A stretch of DNA of 64,000 bases, taken from NCBI GenBank assembly GCA_051530055.1, contig CM121341.1:12028001-12092000 (forward strand), in the 5' to 3' direction. Positions 46,308 to 58,400 of the stretch are shown here, piece by piece. Origin of the DNA: Neoechinorhynchus agilis (lineage: Eukaryota; Acanthocephala). Position 1 is the first letter of the stretch; each line of letters opens with the position of its first letter. A program made the translations under genes and the position numbers. The notes below the pieces were generated by a model that saw nothing but the letters and a program-made list of their open reading frames with translations, was not told the origin of the DNA and made no database searches.

Positions 46308-49300
46308 TCATTCCTTGTTAAGGTGAGCGATCATATTGAGAGAAGTTGCTCTACCAAACTGTTGTTGTTGAGTTTGCTGTTGAAGACTATAAATAGCCTG
46401 TAAGATTTCCTTTGGAACATTGCTTCTCTCTTGATCAGTCAAATTAATATCATTTAAATAAGCCCACAGCCCAACAGCTAAATTCTTTTCTTTTTGGAGA
46501 ATACGAGCCAATTCGGTTGTAGGAATGCGAAACAATAACGGAATGGAGTGAGGCTGACAGATTTGACAACATTTAATAAATCCTTCCCAGAGTTTCGGAT
46601 ACTCCCATAACCTCTTTTCGACGATAAATGAATCGAGAAGAGTCATTATATCTTTAATTAAATGCTGGTTAGTATTGATGGTCTGGATGATAGTACGAAG
46701 AAGTAGGAATGGAGCGTTAGGCAGTTCCATTAATCGTTTAATAGTCTCAAGAAGTACAGAATCTTTAAAAATAGAACTACGATTGAAGCATAGTTTGGTA
46801 GCTGCAAGGATGTTTTTTATTCGATTAGGAGAACTATCAGCAAACGGCGCGATTGTGTGAAGTTTAAAGAACAACTCTGACGGACTATAATTAGGATTTC
46901 TCCAAAGTCTTTCAAAAGCTTGTCTGATCTCACTTTCACTGCTCATGGTGTCAACAATTCGTTCAACGAATACATCTGCCTTTTCATGATCCACCGAAGT
47001 GAGGATCGGTAACAAAAGCCTGTGATCATTGGGGTCGGATTCGTATAAAAGTTGAACTTTTTCACGAACGCTATCAGGAAGTTCCGTCTCTTCAGATAAA
47101 ATCATCAAGGTCTTAATTAGGAAATTGCGTGCCTCTAATGGGCACACCTGAACGAGTTCAACGAGCTCTGGTTTATTAGAATCGATGCATTGTATAGGTT
47201 CGTCTATCATTGAGAAAAGGCAATCGGATATTTTTGGGCATTTTAACGAACCGAATATCATCGCTAGTTCGAGAAGTAGCGAAGGCTTTTGAATGAGCCA
47301 ATTGAGAAACAGAGAAGCGGATATCTCTACTATAGTACGAATTTGTTCGTCGGTTTCGTTAGAGTTCACATGCAGACGATGAAGGTAGTGGAGTTTGCGA
47401 ACGGCGACCTCTTCGATTTTTTCGAGGATTTGCTCAATATCGATTAGTTGGCGTTCATCGTGAAGCGAAACAAGTTGATGAATGGCGCAGTTACGAACCT
47501 CTCGAACCTGGGAACCTGTTAAGTCGATTATTTGATCCAGGCATCGGTATCGAATAGGTCTCCGAGTAATCATTAATTCGCGCAGAGTTGTAAGAACACT
47601 TGAACATTTCGCTATGTCTTCACAGGAATACCTCGCTAATGATGTCATAACACTCTCGGTGATATATGGCGCAGAAAGGATTGTTCGGGCGAACACACGA
47701 TCCTTTTGATCGCATCTTTCTTGAAGATTATCCAGAATTCGACTTAGAGCATCCTCGTATTTGGTCTCATCCCGGCGACTCGGTCGATTTGTTGTCTCTG
47801 GTTCCGTTTGTTCGTTCAAGAAATTGTTTAAACGTGCATATTCATGAAAAATCCAGTTCATCATTAAATCAGTTCGTGATGCCACATCATTGAACAAATA
47901 TTCTTCGTAGATATCTCTATAAGATTGACCAAACATCACAATCAATGAAGTCATTATTCGTCGCCGGACGGCAACACCTCCGAAAATTCTAGCAGTATCT
48001 TCAGTGTTCAAAACCCTTCGAAATGCATCCATGGCCATTCGGTTCATCTCGTCATAGGGCATCGTACGTGTAACATCAGCCAGACGAAACTCCTTAGAAG
48101 AAAGTTTCTTTAGATTAGTACCAGGTTCATTAAGGTCACCTATTCCCGACGAAGATCCGATCACTTCAACCGAGTCATAATCCAATCCGTACAAGTGTTG
48201 TAAGCCCTCAGGTCTAGGTAATTGTTCATAACTCGTCTGAATCGCTTGATCCTCTTGATGAAATAAAGCAAATCCACGTCCGAGACCTAGTGAGTTTAAA
48301 CGAGCACCGATGAGACGCGCGAGTCGATGAATTTGATCAGGAACACTCATCATTTCCGATGGAATGTATGAACTTAAAAACACGGGGGGAACGTGGTCAT
48401 CCGACAATTTTACGATATTTCCCATTATAAGTTCTACTACGTTTGGCAGAGTCAGAGATGGAAGTATGTCTGCGGCTGTAATGTCTATGCTGTTCACTTG
48501 TTCCATAACCATTTGGGGATTATTAGTCCGAAATGTAGAACTATCTTCGTCCATAGAATCGCTGTGTTTGGTTCCAGAACGCGTTCGAACTGACAATATT
48601 TTCGCTATTTCGTTCTTATCCAGCCCTAACGCTGATAGAACTATGATCAGATGCTGGTGATGTGGTGCACTTTCAAGTGTTCTAAAAAGCTCTTCGATCT
48701 TCATGAGCATCATTTTTTTAAGCATTTTGATTTGAGTCAACGAGTAGTGGACCGGAATTGTGTACCATATTGTTTCGAGTGTTTGAACGGCAAGTAAGAG
48801 CTTGTAGACGACGATAGATCATAATAAAATAGAAGAAATAAGCGATTTCTTGCGGGATTGTAAGAAGAAATTAAAGTAGACAAAAATTACGTAGGTTTTT
48901 GTGTGGTATTTTAATTTGAGACGGGTTAAAACTTTAAAGAGTAATTGTAAATTTAACCGAATTTTTTAAACTGTTAAGCAATAAATCCACATAGACTTAA
49001 CGAGCTTAGAGTAAAAACGCTCTAAAAATCAATTGGAATTAATAGCTGATTGCACAAATGTTCCGCCCTCGCCGATTATGATCATGGTTAGTCCTAGTGT
49101 CCGGATGATTTAAAGTAATATTGCAAATAGTCTCGACGCACACAATCAGATTGAGTGGGGTTATTGAATCCAATTGAGAAAATGCAATTAATCGATTAAA
49201 GATAGCTTTTCCTTCCAATGCCAAATCCTTTTTACAGAGGAGCCCATGCTCACTGCTAATATGATCCAGACAGAACAAATTCAGTGGAATTGGTCCAATT

Positions 49301-49860
49301 CCAAGATACATGGATCCATCATTTAAGTCATTTTTAGACGATTGCGATTGAACCACGCAAATCATTTCCATAAACTTAATTACACAGATGCGGACACCGG
49401 GGTCGGAACTATTAATCAGAGATAATATGTATTCTTTTATCCCTTGCAGTTTATTCCATGCATTCTTCACCAGATCAGGAATATGCCTCATCTTGGCAAT
49501 CCACTTCAGACCCAATCGATAAATGTATCGACCAACACATATAGATTTCTTCACAACACTTATGTCGGGGTCATATAGTAAAGGCTGAAAGTTCTCGACG
49601 ACCCTGATCAGAACTTCTGTATCGCATTTACAGGCTTCCTCGATAAATGCAACAACGGCTCTCCGCATCGCACTATTGCGGTCGTTTTGATATATCAGAA
49701 TTTCATCGAGGAAATTATCCAACAGTGAAGGACTCATCCTCATTATAAGATTCTGAGCTTCTGTTAATTTTTGAATCCGTATAGAAATATCTATGTGAAT
49801 CCCGACTTCCTTAACCAGTTGAGCAATTCGTTCATGATTCTCTGCAGTTTGGAAGATCAT
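46308..49860 (-). CDS. sympk: Symplekin, scaffold of the mRNA 3'-end processing machinery
   Basis: HEAT-repeat scaffold linking CPSF/CstF and the histone pre-mRNA cleavage complex in the nucleus. The 5' exon (49860 to about 49080) encodes the N-terminal HEAT domain: NLIMRMSPSLLDNFLDEIL, RRAVVAFIEEACKCD, CVGRYIYRLGLKWI. The 3' exon (about 48810-46308) starts at LAVQTLETIWYTIPV and covers EDALSRILDNLQERCDQKD, APYITESVMTSL, LLRTIIQTINTNQHLI and LWEYPKLWEGFIKCCQICQP, the most conserved Symplekin C-terminal block. The protein is shorter than human Symplekin and lacks the Pro-rich tail. The junction between 49080 and 48810 is not resolved; it should encode the end of HEAT repeat seven, and an extra short exon may exist. 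The LLFRIPTTELARIL segment near the end supports an intact gene. Confidence 0.9.
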
Positions 49861-51220
49861 CTAAAATTGAGAATAAAAAGAATAATCTCTTTTAGGAGTA
49901 GTAGGTGGCTTATTGTCATCAAAACTAACTAAAATGTACACTCATTAAGTTGAAATTAAGACCAGAAGCGCATTAAACCTATGTCTTAAGGGAAGATAAA
50001 CGTTTTCGGCGATAATCAATGCATTGCGTTTAAATAATCGCATGAAAAGATCAATGCTCATTTCGTATCGGACCAAATCTACCAACAAAAGAAGAAATTC
50101 AATTTAATAGAAAACGTAATGGGCGCAATAAAAAACCAAGATTTCTAAAGTAAATTGAACCATTTTTCTGCTCTTAATATTCTTAATGATTCCATCTTCC
50201 TCTATGATGTTAATGGCATCATTTTTTTGATTGTTTACCAAAAATAACAAAATCTGCGAAAACGTTTTTTTCCGGACAATATTTTGTATAAGGATCTCTA
50301 TTTTTGAGAGCATTAATTATACAATTGAAAAATAGACTTCATAGCTTGTTATTCGATCTTGATTTTTATTAAAAAAAATCACACAAACCTTTTAATAGTG
50401 CCTTAATGTCGAACTTTAAAAAGAAGATCGAATGGACAGTACGTTTAGAGGCGTGAAAGTTTACTTGTTAATTTTCGGCCTTCGCGTAGGCCTTCTTCAG
50501 TCTGTTGTTTTCGAACTTATATTTTTCTCCGAAAACAATAGACTGAAGAAGGCCTACGCGAAGGCCGAAAATTATCAAATAAATCAATTATTATAATTCG
50601 CTATAAAAAAGTAAATGATGAACATCTTTACAAAAAGATTACTAATCAGCAAGAGATAAATTCTACACTTTGATCATTCATAAAAAATTGACATTAATTT
50701 ATTCGCATCTTTAAGGTACTCAACTTTAAGTTATTGCTTCTCATAAATTATTTCGATAATAAATCGATTTGGATAAATGTTCCCACACTTTCCCTGTGGT
50801 TTGCCGATCCGATTTAAAAGTAATCCACAGTCGGATTAAACTACGCTGAATGCATGACCGAAATGTCAAAAATTTACAGCTTTGCAAAAGCGCGAATTTC
50901 CAAGAAAAGATACTCATATCCACGTTAAAATCTAATAAAAAATCCCGAAATCCAGATCTTTATTAAAATTTCGTTAAATATCCACACAATACTTCATACT
51001 TTCTTCCGTATTTATGACGTTCTCTGATAATCGTTATCCATATGAAAGTCGACCTCAATACTAGAATAAATTTGTCGAATACATAGTAAAAACTTGCAAA
51101 CAATCGCTAAAGAACATCCGAGGCGGTAGATCGAAATATTAAATCAATAAATTCTTAATTTCATTTATCTCTCCTATCGACAAATAACAATGAATTATCT
51201 TTTCAACACTGGAATAAATC
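49861..51220. other. 5' flank of Symplekin and AT-rich spacer
   Basis: No gene recognised. Contains one perfect-looking hairpin (listed separately). Confidence 0.4.
50469..50575. repeat. Hairpin, ~44-bp arms
   Basis: CGGCCTTCGCGTAGGCCTTC and its exact complement lie about 60 bp apart. The arms extend through CTTCAGTCTRTTGTTTTCG with one mismatch and a ~20-bp loop. GC-rich arms in AT-rich DNA. The core CTGAAGAAGGCC also appears in the hairpin at 57.6 kb. Confidence 0.9.
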
Positions 51221-52690
51221 TTGTTGTTGTTAACAATTAACCCCACGATTCATCTCAGTTATTGTAAGCCTTCTCACCCGCCCACCCATCATCCTTCACC
51301 TTTAACGAACACCCTCGAACATCTCCCCCATTCCAAAAACTCGAAGAATAAGCGACTTCCCAGTTTCTTTGATTACGTGCAATTCCACCGGCGCTCGAAT
51401 AACCACAAAGGTCAATCTTCCAGCCCTTCCGCATTAAAACTCTCTTTCTCCCAAATCAAGTTAATAATCATCGCTCTACCCCTACTCAAAATCACCACAA
51501 ATCAACCCGTCCAATCGTAGCTGATTCATACAAAGTCTCAAACCTAAACTCATTTCACTCAAATTTTCTAGTCGCCCCCGGACTTCTCTCTTTGCGATTA
51601 TCAATCGTTCTTTATCGGCATCCCGTAACGATTCCTCCCTTAACCCACCACCCGCAACGAACAACGCAACCCCAATCTCCCTCACATCCGCACCCGATTT
51701 CCCGAAATCCAAAATTCCCTTCCCCACCATTTTCTGCTCTAATATTCGTCGCCTCCATCCTAAACTAGATGAAATCTCACTCATTTCATCTACCTCAAAA
51801 GCCGACGTAGTCATCTTAACATAAACGTGGCTTATCTCCTCAGTCAACAGCAATCCAGCAATCCTTCCCGGGTACTCCTTCTTTCATACATAATGCGATG
51901 GCCGTCCAGGAGGGGGATCTCAATTTACGTACGGCAATCGCTACTTTAACCCTTTATCTCTCAGACTGTCTTCAAAACCCCCATTTAGAATTCATCACAG
52001 TCCATTTCATAGCTCCTCTGAGAAACGGCTTTAGAGAACTCACCATTGCTGTCGTCTGTCGCCCTCCGGCCCCCCGACCTGAGTCCTCCTTGCTCCAAAT
52101 TGACCCTATGATGGAGCTCATAAACTCCACAAATTCGCACCATTTCTTAATTGCAGGGGATTTCAATAATCTATATCCTCTTCTACCCTTCTCCGAGTTG
52201 CGTCAACTTATTGACTTCCCAACTCTTCTTGACGCTCACCTCGACAAAGTGTTCACAAATATCGACGCCTACTCATCCGCCCCTAAACTCCTTCCCCCCC
52301 GCGAACTCTGGCCACTCTTCGGTCCTTATCACTCCCTAAACCCCACCTCAGCGTATGAAATCTCTCTGTTTACCCGTCTGGGATAAACGTTATCATCACA
52401 TCCAAAATTTTATAAAATTGTTTAACTCTAACATCCGTACATACCACTCTGACAACACAAATGACCCTCCCTTGGCCATGCCCTCCCTAACCTCAATCAT
52501 AGAAAATTCCCTAGCTTCTTCAATTCCCAAGAAATTTATTAGGATCTCCAACCACGACCCTTTCTACAAAGGCAAGCTTCTGAGGCCCATCGTAATAAAT
52601 GCCCGGACTCTCCCCGTTTACAAAAAGCACTTAAGAATAAAAAACTTATCGCCCGCAAAAACTTCCTTTCCTCAAAATCCACGATTTTGT
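51221..52690 (+). mobile_element. LINE copy with endonuclease domain, 5' part
   Basis: 51898-52386 is open and encodes the endonuclease (LEFITVHFIAPLRNGF, then HHFLIAGDFNNL with the catalytic DFN, then LDKVFTNIDAY). 52355-52690 continues toward the RT linker (NARTLPVYKKHLRIKNL). The Pro/His-rich frame at 51221-51520 and KRLPSFFDYVQF look like ORF1 remnants. It is 5'-disrupted and cut at about 52690 by an LTR element fragment. Confidence 0.7.
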
Positions 52691-52760
52691 GTTTGGACGA
52701 AAATTTCAATTATTTACGGACCACAAGCCTCTGGAATACATTTTTGGACGGCAGCGAAGT
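52689..52760 (+). mobile_element. LTR-retrotransposon RNase H fragment
   Basis: A short in-frame stretch, FQLFTDHKPLEYIFG, is the RNase H signature of Gypsy/BEL-type polyproteins (TDHKPL). Nothing else of such an element is present on either side, so it is a scrap carried in by rearrangement. Confidence 0.6.
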
Positions 52761-52774
52761 TTAGGAAAGGTGGC

Positions 52775-52890
52775 GAAACGTTCTCTCTCTCGTCAATCGT
52801 CAACGTTCTCTCTCCCGTCAATCGTCAACGTTCAACGTTCTCTCTCGTCAATCGTCAAAGTTCAACGTTCTCTCTCGTCCGTCATAAACA
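52775..52890. repeat. Minisatellite, ~24-30-bp unit, about four copies
   Basis: CGTTCTCTCTCGTCAATCGT recurs with an intervening CAACGTTCAA of variable length, directly after the RNase H scrap and before the next LINE copy. Confidence 0.8.
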
Positions 52891-52900
52891 CTTGCAATCA

Positions 52901-54886
52901 ATGTCGAGGCCAAAGCGCTCAACCACCAAGCTCGTCCCCTGTGACATGAACGATTGTCCGGTTAAAACTCAAATATTTGTCACAAATACTTGGGCAGCAG
53001 GCAGGAAATTTATTTGCGGTTTCTGTACTGCCGCCTTGCTCAAACCGTGTTCTCCGGTTTCCCTCCCCCTTTCCCAATAAGTACTCAAACACTAACCACT
53101 TCCAAACCCCTAATTCCCAACCCCTTCCATCTTCAGTTTCCCCAACCCAAACCTCCTCTTCTCTCTCGCTTCACTCTTTAAATACTGTCCACCCACCCTT
53201 AGCTGTCGGCGCCCTCCAAGACTCCTCTCCACACTCAAATTCAACTTGTCTTCAACAATCTTCTTCCTTCCTTAATTCCGTTCCCATAATCTCGCATACC
53301 CCTCTTCCCTCGTCCCTGCATTCTAAGTCTCACTCTGCTCCGCCATTAAAACCGAACCCCCTTCCTCCTCGGCCTCATCTAAATCTTCCACCTCCTCTCT
53401 AGCATCCCGTACTGCTAGAAAAAACCATAAACCCCTCCCATCCTTCTACGATTACGCTTCAACGTTAGCCCCATCAAAACCTACCACCTTCTCTTCTGTA
53501 CCTCGATTTTCCAGTAAAAAGCACACACCCCTACCATCCTTCAACGACTACGTTAAGCATCACTCGCCTCGTAAATTAACTCCTCCTAAATCCTCTCATC
53601 CTTGCCTCCACTCATCTCTCATCTGCCTAAAACCACTAATCCGCACCCTACGAAATCTGGAAATTTTCGCTTCGCCCCTCAGGAGCGAAAAATACCTTGG
53701 ACGCTCACACTACCTCACCTCTTACCACCACCTCTTCAACTCCCAATATCCTCTTCCCCCGAGTTCATCCCGCATGCACAGTTTCCACCCTTATGGTCCC
53801 TACACTCAAATCACCCCTTACTACAGTGTCTACCAACGAATCCATAACCCCCTAACAATCCCATCGGTCAAGCCCCATCCCTTCTCTTCCTGCGCAGCTT
53901 CAACCCTCTCCGTCAGTGTCCACCCCTCATGTCCCTTCTAAACATCCCTTTCCAATAATCTTTTATTCTAACTGTTATATAGTGAGCGATGGTGACACGC
54001 ACTGCGCGTCCGATCGATAATGACCAAACGATGTTTGGGGGTGTGTGCGTTTGTTTTTTTGCAGTTGGTCAGGTTTTGAAAAAACGTTAATAAAACTTAT
54101 CATGAAGAGTGAAGATACTTCACTAACATCCGCAGCTTCCTCCCCAAACTGGATGAGCTCCATATAGTTGCCTCTTCTTGCAACGCCGACATCATTGTAA
54201 TTACGGAAACATGGCTCTCACCCCATAGCAAATTATCTGCCTTCCTTCCAAACTTTCAAGCTTTTCACCTCACAAGAGACTTCCGAAACAGGGGAGGCAT
54301 ATCGATCTTCATCCGCGCCTCTCTCCCTTACGAGTGCTCTTCACCCTACCTTTTCATCACCGGCGATCTTGAATGGCTTCACATCCAACTTCATCTCCCC
54401 CTCCGCAATGACCAACGTGAGATCTCTATCGCTGGCCTTTATCGCCCTCCTTCTTCAAACATCCCCAACACACTTTAACAAATAGACCACCTATTTACTG
54501 ACCTACTTTCCACTTCCTCAAATCACTTCATCATATTGGGCGATTTTAACAAACTGCCGATCCCGCCCTCCCTCTCTCATCTTTCCCAACTCGTTACTTT
54601 CCCAACACGATTCTCCTCCCGCCTTGATAAAATTTTCTCAAATATCAGGCAATACTCGTGCACTACCAAACCCCCCCGATCGCCTCGTATGACCATTGTT
54701 CCATCCTTCTCTCCCCCATCATCACCTCAAAAACGTTCCTTTTCCGACCCCTACGTTGTCTGGGATAAATGTGATCATCATACCCAATCCTTTGCTGTAT
54801 GTGTCAATTCTCTTATCACGCAAAACTGCTCTACCATCTTTGGCACTGACCCCTTGATTGCAGTGGGCTCTTTCATTCAATTTTAG
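52901..54886 (+). mobile_element. LINE copy with zinc-motif ORF1 and endonuclease
   Basis: An ATG near 52901 opens a frame with a C-x4-C ... C-x2-C pattern (PCDMNDCP ... CGFC), a plausible ORF1 zinc motif. It is followed by a long Pro/Ser-rich region up to about 53950. From about 54115 the endonuclease is readable: ITETWLSP (catalytic Glu), RNRGGISIFIRASLPYECSS, IAGLYRPP, FIILGDFN (catalytic Asp-Asn) and SRLDKIFSN. Frames are interrupted by a stop before the QIDHLF block and after 54886, where the copy is truncated before the RT. Confidence 0.65.
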
Positions 54887-54961
54887 ACAATCCCTTTCTT
54901 GTCCGGCTTATTTATTTAGGCATAAAGCCAAACTAATTACATCAGAGAAGTGATATAACCA
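54877..54961. repeat. Direct repeat, left copy, flanking a SINE
   Basis: ATTCAATTTTAGACAATCCC ... GAGAAGTGATATAACC, repeated at 55257-55344 with a single clear difference (AAACTAATT against AAACCAATT). It brackets the SINE. It is too long to be an ordinary target-site duplication. Confidence 0.85.
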
Positions 54962-55165
54962 CATAGTCTCTAATGCACGGTTAAGAGTTTGTACATTCCT
55001 CCGGATCCTCAGATACCTCCAGGAGGCGGGACTCATCAGTGAGTTTCCTCCCTTCAGCGGTATTTCGTCCCCTTTGGCTGTGCGTCATTAGTGGTAACGG
55101 ATTCGAACCACTTGACCCCTAATCGGGATCATGGGCATTAGTCCACTTGACCACCTCGACACAAC
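54962..55165 (-). mobile_element. tRNA-derived SINE
   Basis: On the minus strand GTGGTCAAGTGGACTAATGC is an A-box-like segment, and GGTTCGAATCC about 35 nt later is a perfect Pol III B box. The intervening region can be laid out as tRNA arms, but acceptor-stem pairing is poor. A non-tRNA body follows (CAGCCAAAGGGGACGAAATA ... CCCGCCTCCTGGAGG), which also occurs alone at 43857-43906. I read it as a SINE, not a functional tRNA gene. Confidence 0.65.
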
Positions 55166-55256
55166 TACGAAATGTCAAAATCAGCCAGTTCATCGGCTCA
55201 GGGATAGCGCCGTGTTCTATATTTTTAAGTTTCACTGGCAAGCCGGTATGTTATGA

Positions 55257-55344
55257 TCATTCAATTTTAGACAATCCCTTTCTTGTCCGGCTTATTTATT
55301 TAGGCATAAAGCCAAACCAATTACATCAGAGAAGTGATATAACC
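55257..55344. repeat. Direct repeat, right copy, flanking a SINE
   Basis: Pairs with 54877-54961. The sequence after it (GCGGTGCAGCGGGGCAATGCGG, 55370-55420) has a diverged relative at about 62840-62870. Confidence 0.85.
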
Positions 55345-55488
55345 GTTCTTGGCGCAAAAAATAAGCATTGCGGTGCAGCGGGGCAATGCGGCTAGCATTT
55401 TGGCCAGCGCCGATGAATGGGAGCGTTGATGAAACTATAAATTATGTATGTTCGAAAAAAATGTTTTGTTAAAAAAAAGTTTGAATCT

Positions 55489-55737
55489 TTAAAAAGCAAT
55501 GTCAATATTATCAAAAGCTTTAGAAATATCGAAGGCGATAAGAATGTTTGTTGACTTGGGGTGACTAAGAAGGTTATCTATTATTTGAGCAATCGCAGTA
55601 TGAACAGATTTCTCTGAGAGGAAACCATGGCAGCCCTCATCAATAAGGTGATGTTTAAAAGAAAAATCCATTATAATTTTGGCCAGAACTCGCTCGTATA
55701 TGGAAACAAACGAATTCTGAATGGAGATAGGTCTCAC
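55489..55737 (-). mobile_element. Reverse transcriptase fragment (non-LTR)
   Basis: Open frame with RPISIQNSFVSIYERVLAKI, then GFLSEKSVHTAIAQIID and ILIAFDISKAFDNID, corresponding to RT motifs 1, 2 and A (the FDISKAFD catalytic Asp). It is a different, more intact lineage than the local LINE family. The YADD block is missing. Confidence 0.75.
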
Positions 55738-56387
55738 ATCACTAGGTGAAGAAACAGCCCTGCCTTTTTTTACAGAGAAATATTCTCTTCGCTATGTTTA
55801 TCTGAGACCATTCATCAGGGGACGCTGCCAACATGTGCTCAGCTAAGGAAGTGATAGTTGATTGATTGAGAACGTTGGTGGCTTTGAAACAGGAGGGAGA
55901 ACCATTGTTGGATGTAAGATTTCTTGAACCCCGCCAAATGATAAAATCATTCCGGCGTAAATCAAAACGACGAGGCTTAATTTGAATAAAATTATTGAAG
56001 ACCGGGACATTACTTGCTCCGTTGCAATGTTCAATGCAAAGAGCGCTAATAACATTACCCCACCCCATGCAACCAAGGAGAGGAATAATGCATAAAATGG
56101 CTAATTCGCTTACTGTCGCAAGCTATTTGAAATCGAGTTCTACAGGGCCAGTATAAAGAGGACCAAAACTTAATCGACTCCCGATCATCGATTGCCTTAG
56201 CCATAAAAAGTTGTCTGCCATACAGGGATAGTACTTTTGGTTTCTGTATTTTCGACCCGATACTTCTCGTGACCGTTGTCAAATCGGGTCACTAGCTGTG
56301 ACCACAAATTAATTTAAGTCCTTGAGCTGTTCAAAAGCGCCAAAAGTGAAAGCAAAATTTATGGCAGCGTTAAAGTTGTTGATGTTT
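55738..56387. other. Retroelement-derived remains
   Basis: Short minus-strand frames with no clear motif, adjoining the RT fragment. Probably its decayed upstream sequence. Confidence 0.3.
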
Positions 56388-56391
56388 GCAC

Positions 56392-56912
56392 GAAGTATTA
56401 AAAGCTACTAAGACGAAAGTTTCGAATTCCGTGCAAATTATTGCGCACGCTGTTTAAAATGGTTTAAGCGACCTTATTTAAGCATTATGACCGAAGGAAA
56501 ATCTTCTGTACCTTTCAAAAGGATAAATGACGACAATTAAAAATCTCACAATTGGAATTTTTAAAAGATGGTAATAAACTTTTATTAAAGTTGCACTCTG
56601 CACTTTTGAAATTTTGCAAATTAATCAACACCTTAAATTTTTTCTAATAATTCTGAACTTCAAACTTAGTCCGTTGAGAAATAAGGTTACTAAATAATGA
56701 TTAATTTTTACAAAACACCAACTGGTGTTAGAGGGGCGATTTCGGAATAAAATATTCACATTCATAAACGCTTGAGATATTTGTCTCTATCTATTTTTAT
56801 CTCGCTCCTTCAAAATATATTAACTGCGACAGGTTTATTACCGGTGTTCGGTAAAGCTTTGACGCCGGAAACTATTAGCTGCTACAGATTATTCAATTCT
56901 TTTCGTGGCGCA
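56392..56912. repeat. Left arm of a large inverted duplication (uninterrupted)
   Basis: About 520 bp that recurs reverse-complemented at 58752-58936 plus 61142-61502. Markers are GACGCCGGAAACTATTAGCT, CACCAACTGGTGTTAGA, GTCCGTTGAGAAATAAGG and TACGAAAGTTTC-type ends. This arm keeps the empty site of the DNA transposon found in the other arm (GAATATTTTATTCC read on the minus strand). Confidence 0.9.
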
Positions 56913-56920
56913 GCGTCGAA

Positions 56921-57422
56921 ATGAGCGAAACTGTCGTCGGAGGCAACGAAAGCGTCAGTCGAAGCCCATCACCGTGGTGGGTACGGACTGTTCATGTGGC
57001 GCTGACAGCCATGAGCCCTTTGGTCCAGCTATTTCAGATAAGAGGACTACGAACGCAGGTAGATAGGATTATGCTATGCAATATTTATATAGCTCCCCGA
57101 AAGGTGTCTTGGTTTAAAAAGAATAAAGAAAGATGGTTGACTGAATGGCAGCCTGATATTATTTTAGGAGATTTGAATTCTAATGGGATGTCTTCTTTTT
57201 CGCATTAGAATACAGTATATGATTTTCAACCCTTCGTTTCATAATTATACGAAACAAGCTCACACGTTTTTAGATGTGATGCTTACTAAAAAAACCTTAG
57301 ATCTATCGGTAACGACGAAGGGTCAATTTTTTAACAGCTCGGGGGCTGGATTAAAGACTTTACTTTGCAAATATTTTTTAAATAAAATGTCTTTTGTATA
57401 TTTTAGACCTCTGATTTTATGA
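56921..57422 (+). mobile_element. Endonuclease fragment of another retroelement
   Basis: VDRIMLCNIYIAPRKVSWF, then WLTEWQPDIILGDLNSNG, is the endonuclease core of a non-LTR element (the GDLN catalytic motif). A frameshift at about 57180 is followed by TFLDVMLTKKTLDLSVTTKG. It is not the same family as the main LINE here. It lies between the arms of the inverted duplication. Confidence 0.6.
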
Positions 57423-57544
57423 TTCGCATTATATCCGTGAAAACAATTAAATCCATCTAAATATTCCACCGTTATGACATTTTCAAAAAAATCATAAAAA
57501 GTAATCATTTGGCATATAAAAAAACAGGCGATGTAAAGAAATTA

Positions 57545-57665
57545 TTCATTAAAGTTTCAGTTTCAATTAGCGATGTTTGATAAGCACTTGACTGAAGAAG
57601 GCCAACGAAAGGGCGGAAAAGCTTCAATATAAATCTTTTTCTGAATCAAACATCGCTAATTGAAA
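57545..57665. repeat. Hairpin with ~24-bp arms
   Basis: TTTCAATTAGCGATGTTTGA and its complement TCAAACATCGCTAATTGAAA enclose about 70 bp that includes CTGAAGAAGGCC, the core shared with the hairpin at 50.5 kb. Confidence 0.8.
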
Positions 57666-57741
57666 CAGAAAAAAAGGGTTTCAATAGTTTTTACATTTTG
57701 CAATCACGTTATTTATCATCAATACAAATTTCTCTTCACGT

Positions 57742-58400
57742 TTATTGACAATACAAAGAAACATTTAGGAGGACCATGTACCTTTGGGTCCTCATAAACA
57801 GTCGAGTTCTGATTGGAAAATGAAACTGGCTATTGATTTTGGAGTGAATTGCGAGTCCGGGCGGGTGGCAATATCCTGTCGGGTTGGCAGGTCCGTTCTG
57901 GTAGTAGTTCGTGTTTATTTCTTGCAGGAGCGCTTGTAGAGTTGGTCTTTCCTCTGGTTCATTTCTGGTCATGATATCCGAGAAGATCGAGCATTGTTGA
58001 AAAAGGAGCGATGACACAAGGAGGTGCGAGGTATAGCAGGATGAAATGAATTTGGATTACGAGTGTTGGGCTCGTGTCAAAAGGGAGCGACATGTGGAAG
58101 AAATTGTGATGGTAAGGTTGAGAGGCGTTTTGATTGTTTAATGAAAATTGCATCAAGGCATTCGGTGAGAAGGGGAAACTAAGTTGTGCAAATTTTAGAT
58201 GCTCTTTTGTAAAGAATTTCAAGACGGCGGATTAGCGATTGGGAAAGATTGCATAATAAGAGGTAACCGCAGGTGAGGGATGGTAAGATAATGCAGAAGT
58301 AAAATTCGTAGAGGTCGGGTTAATTGATTAATAAATGTCGGAGGCGTTTGAGGAGATAAATTTTAAAAGTGTTGTGCTTGAGGGAGAGAGTGGTGTGCGA
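57742..58400 (-). mobile_element. LINE 3' end
   Basis: Same tail as at 25.6 and 44.1 kb (FSDIMTRNEPEERPTL on the minus strand) preceded by the RT C-terminal region in broken frames. An AATAAA near 57745 on the minus strand may be the element's poly(A) signal. Confidence 0.7.

Noticed and set aside
55098-55165. Functional tRNA gene on the minus strand
   Set aside because: A and B boxes are present, but the acceptor stem does not pair and a SINE body follows; better read as a tRNA-derived SINE.
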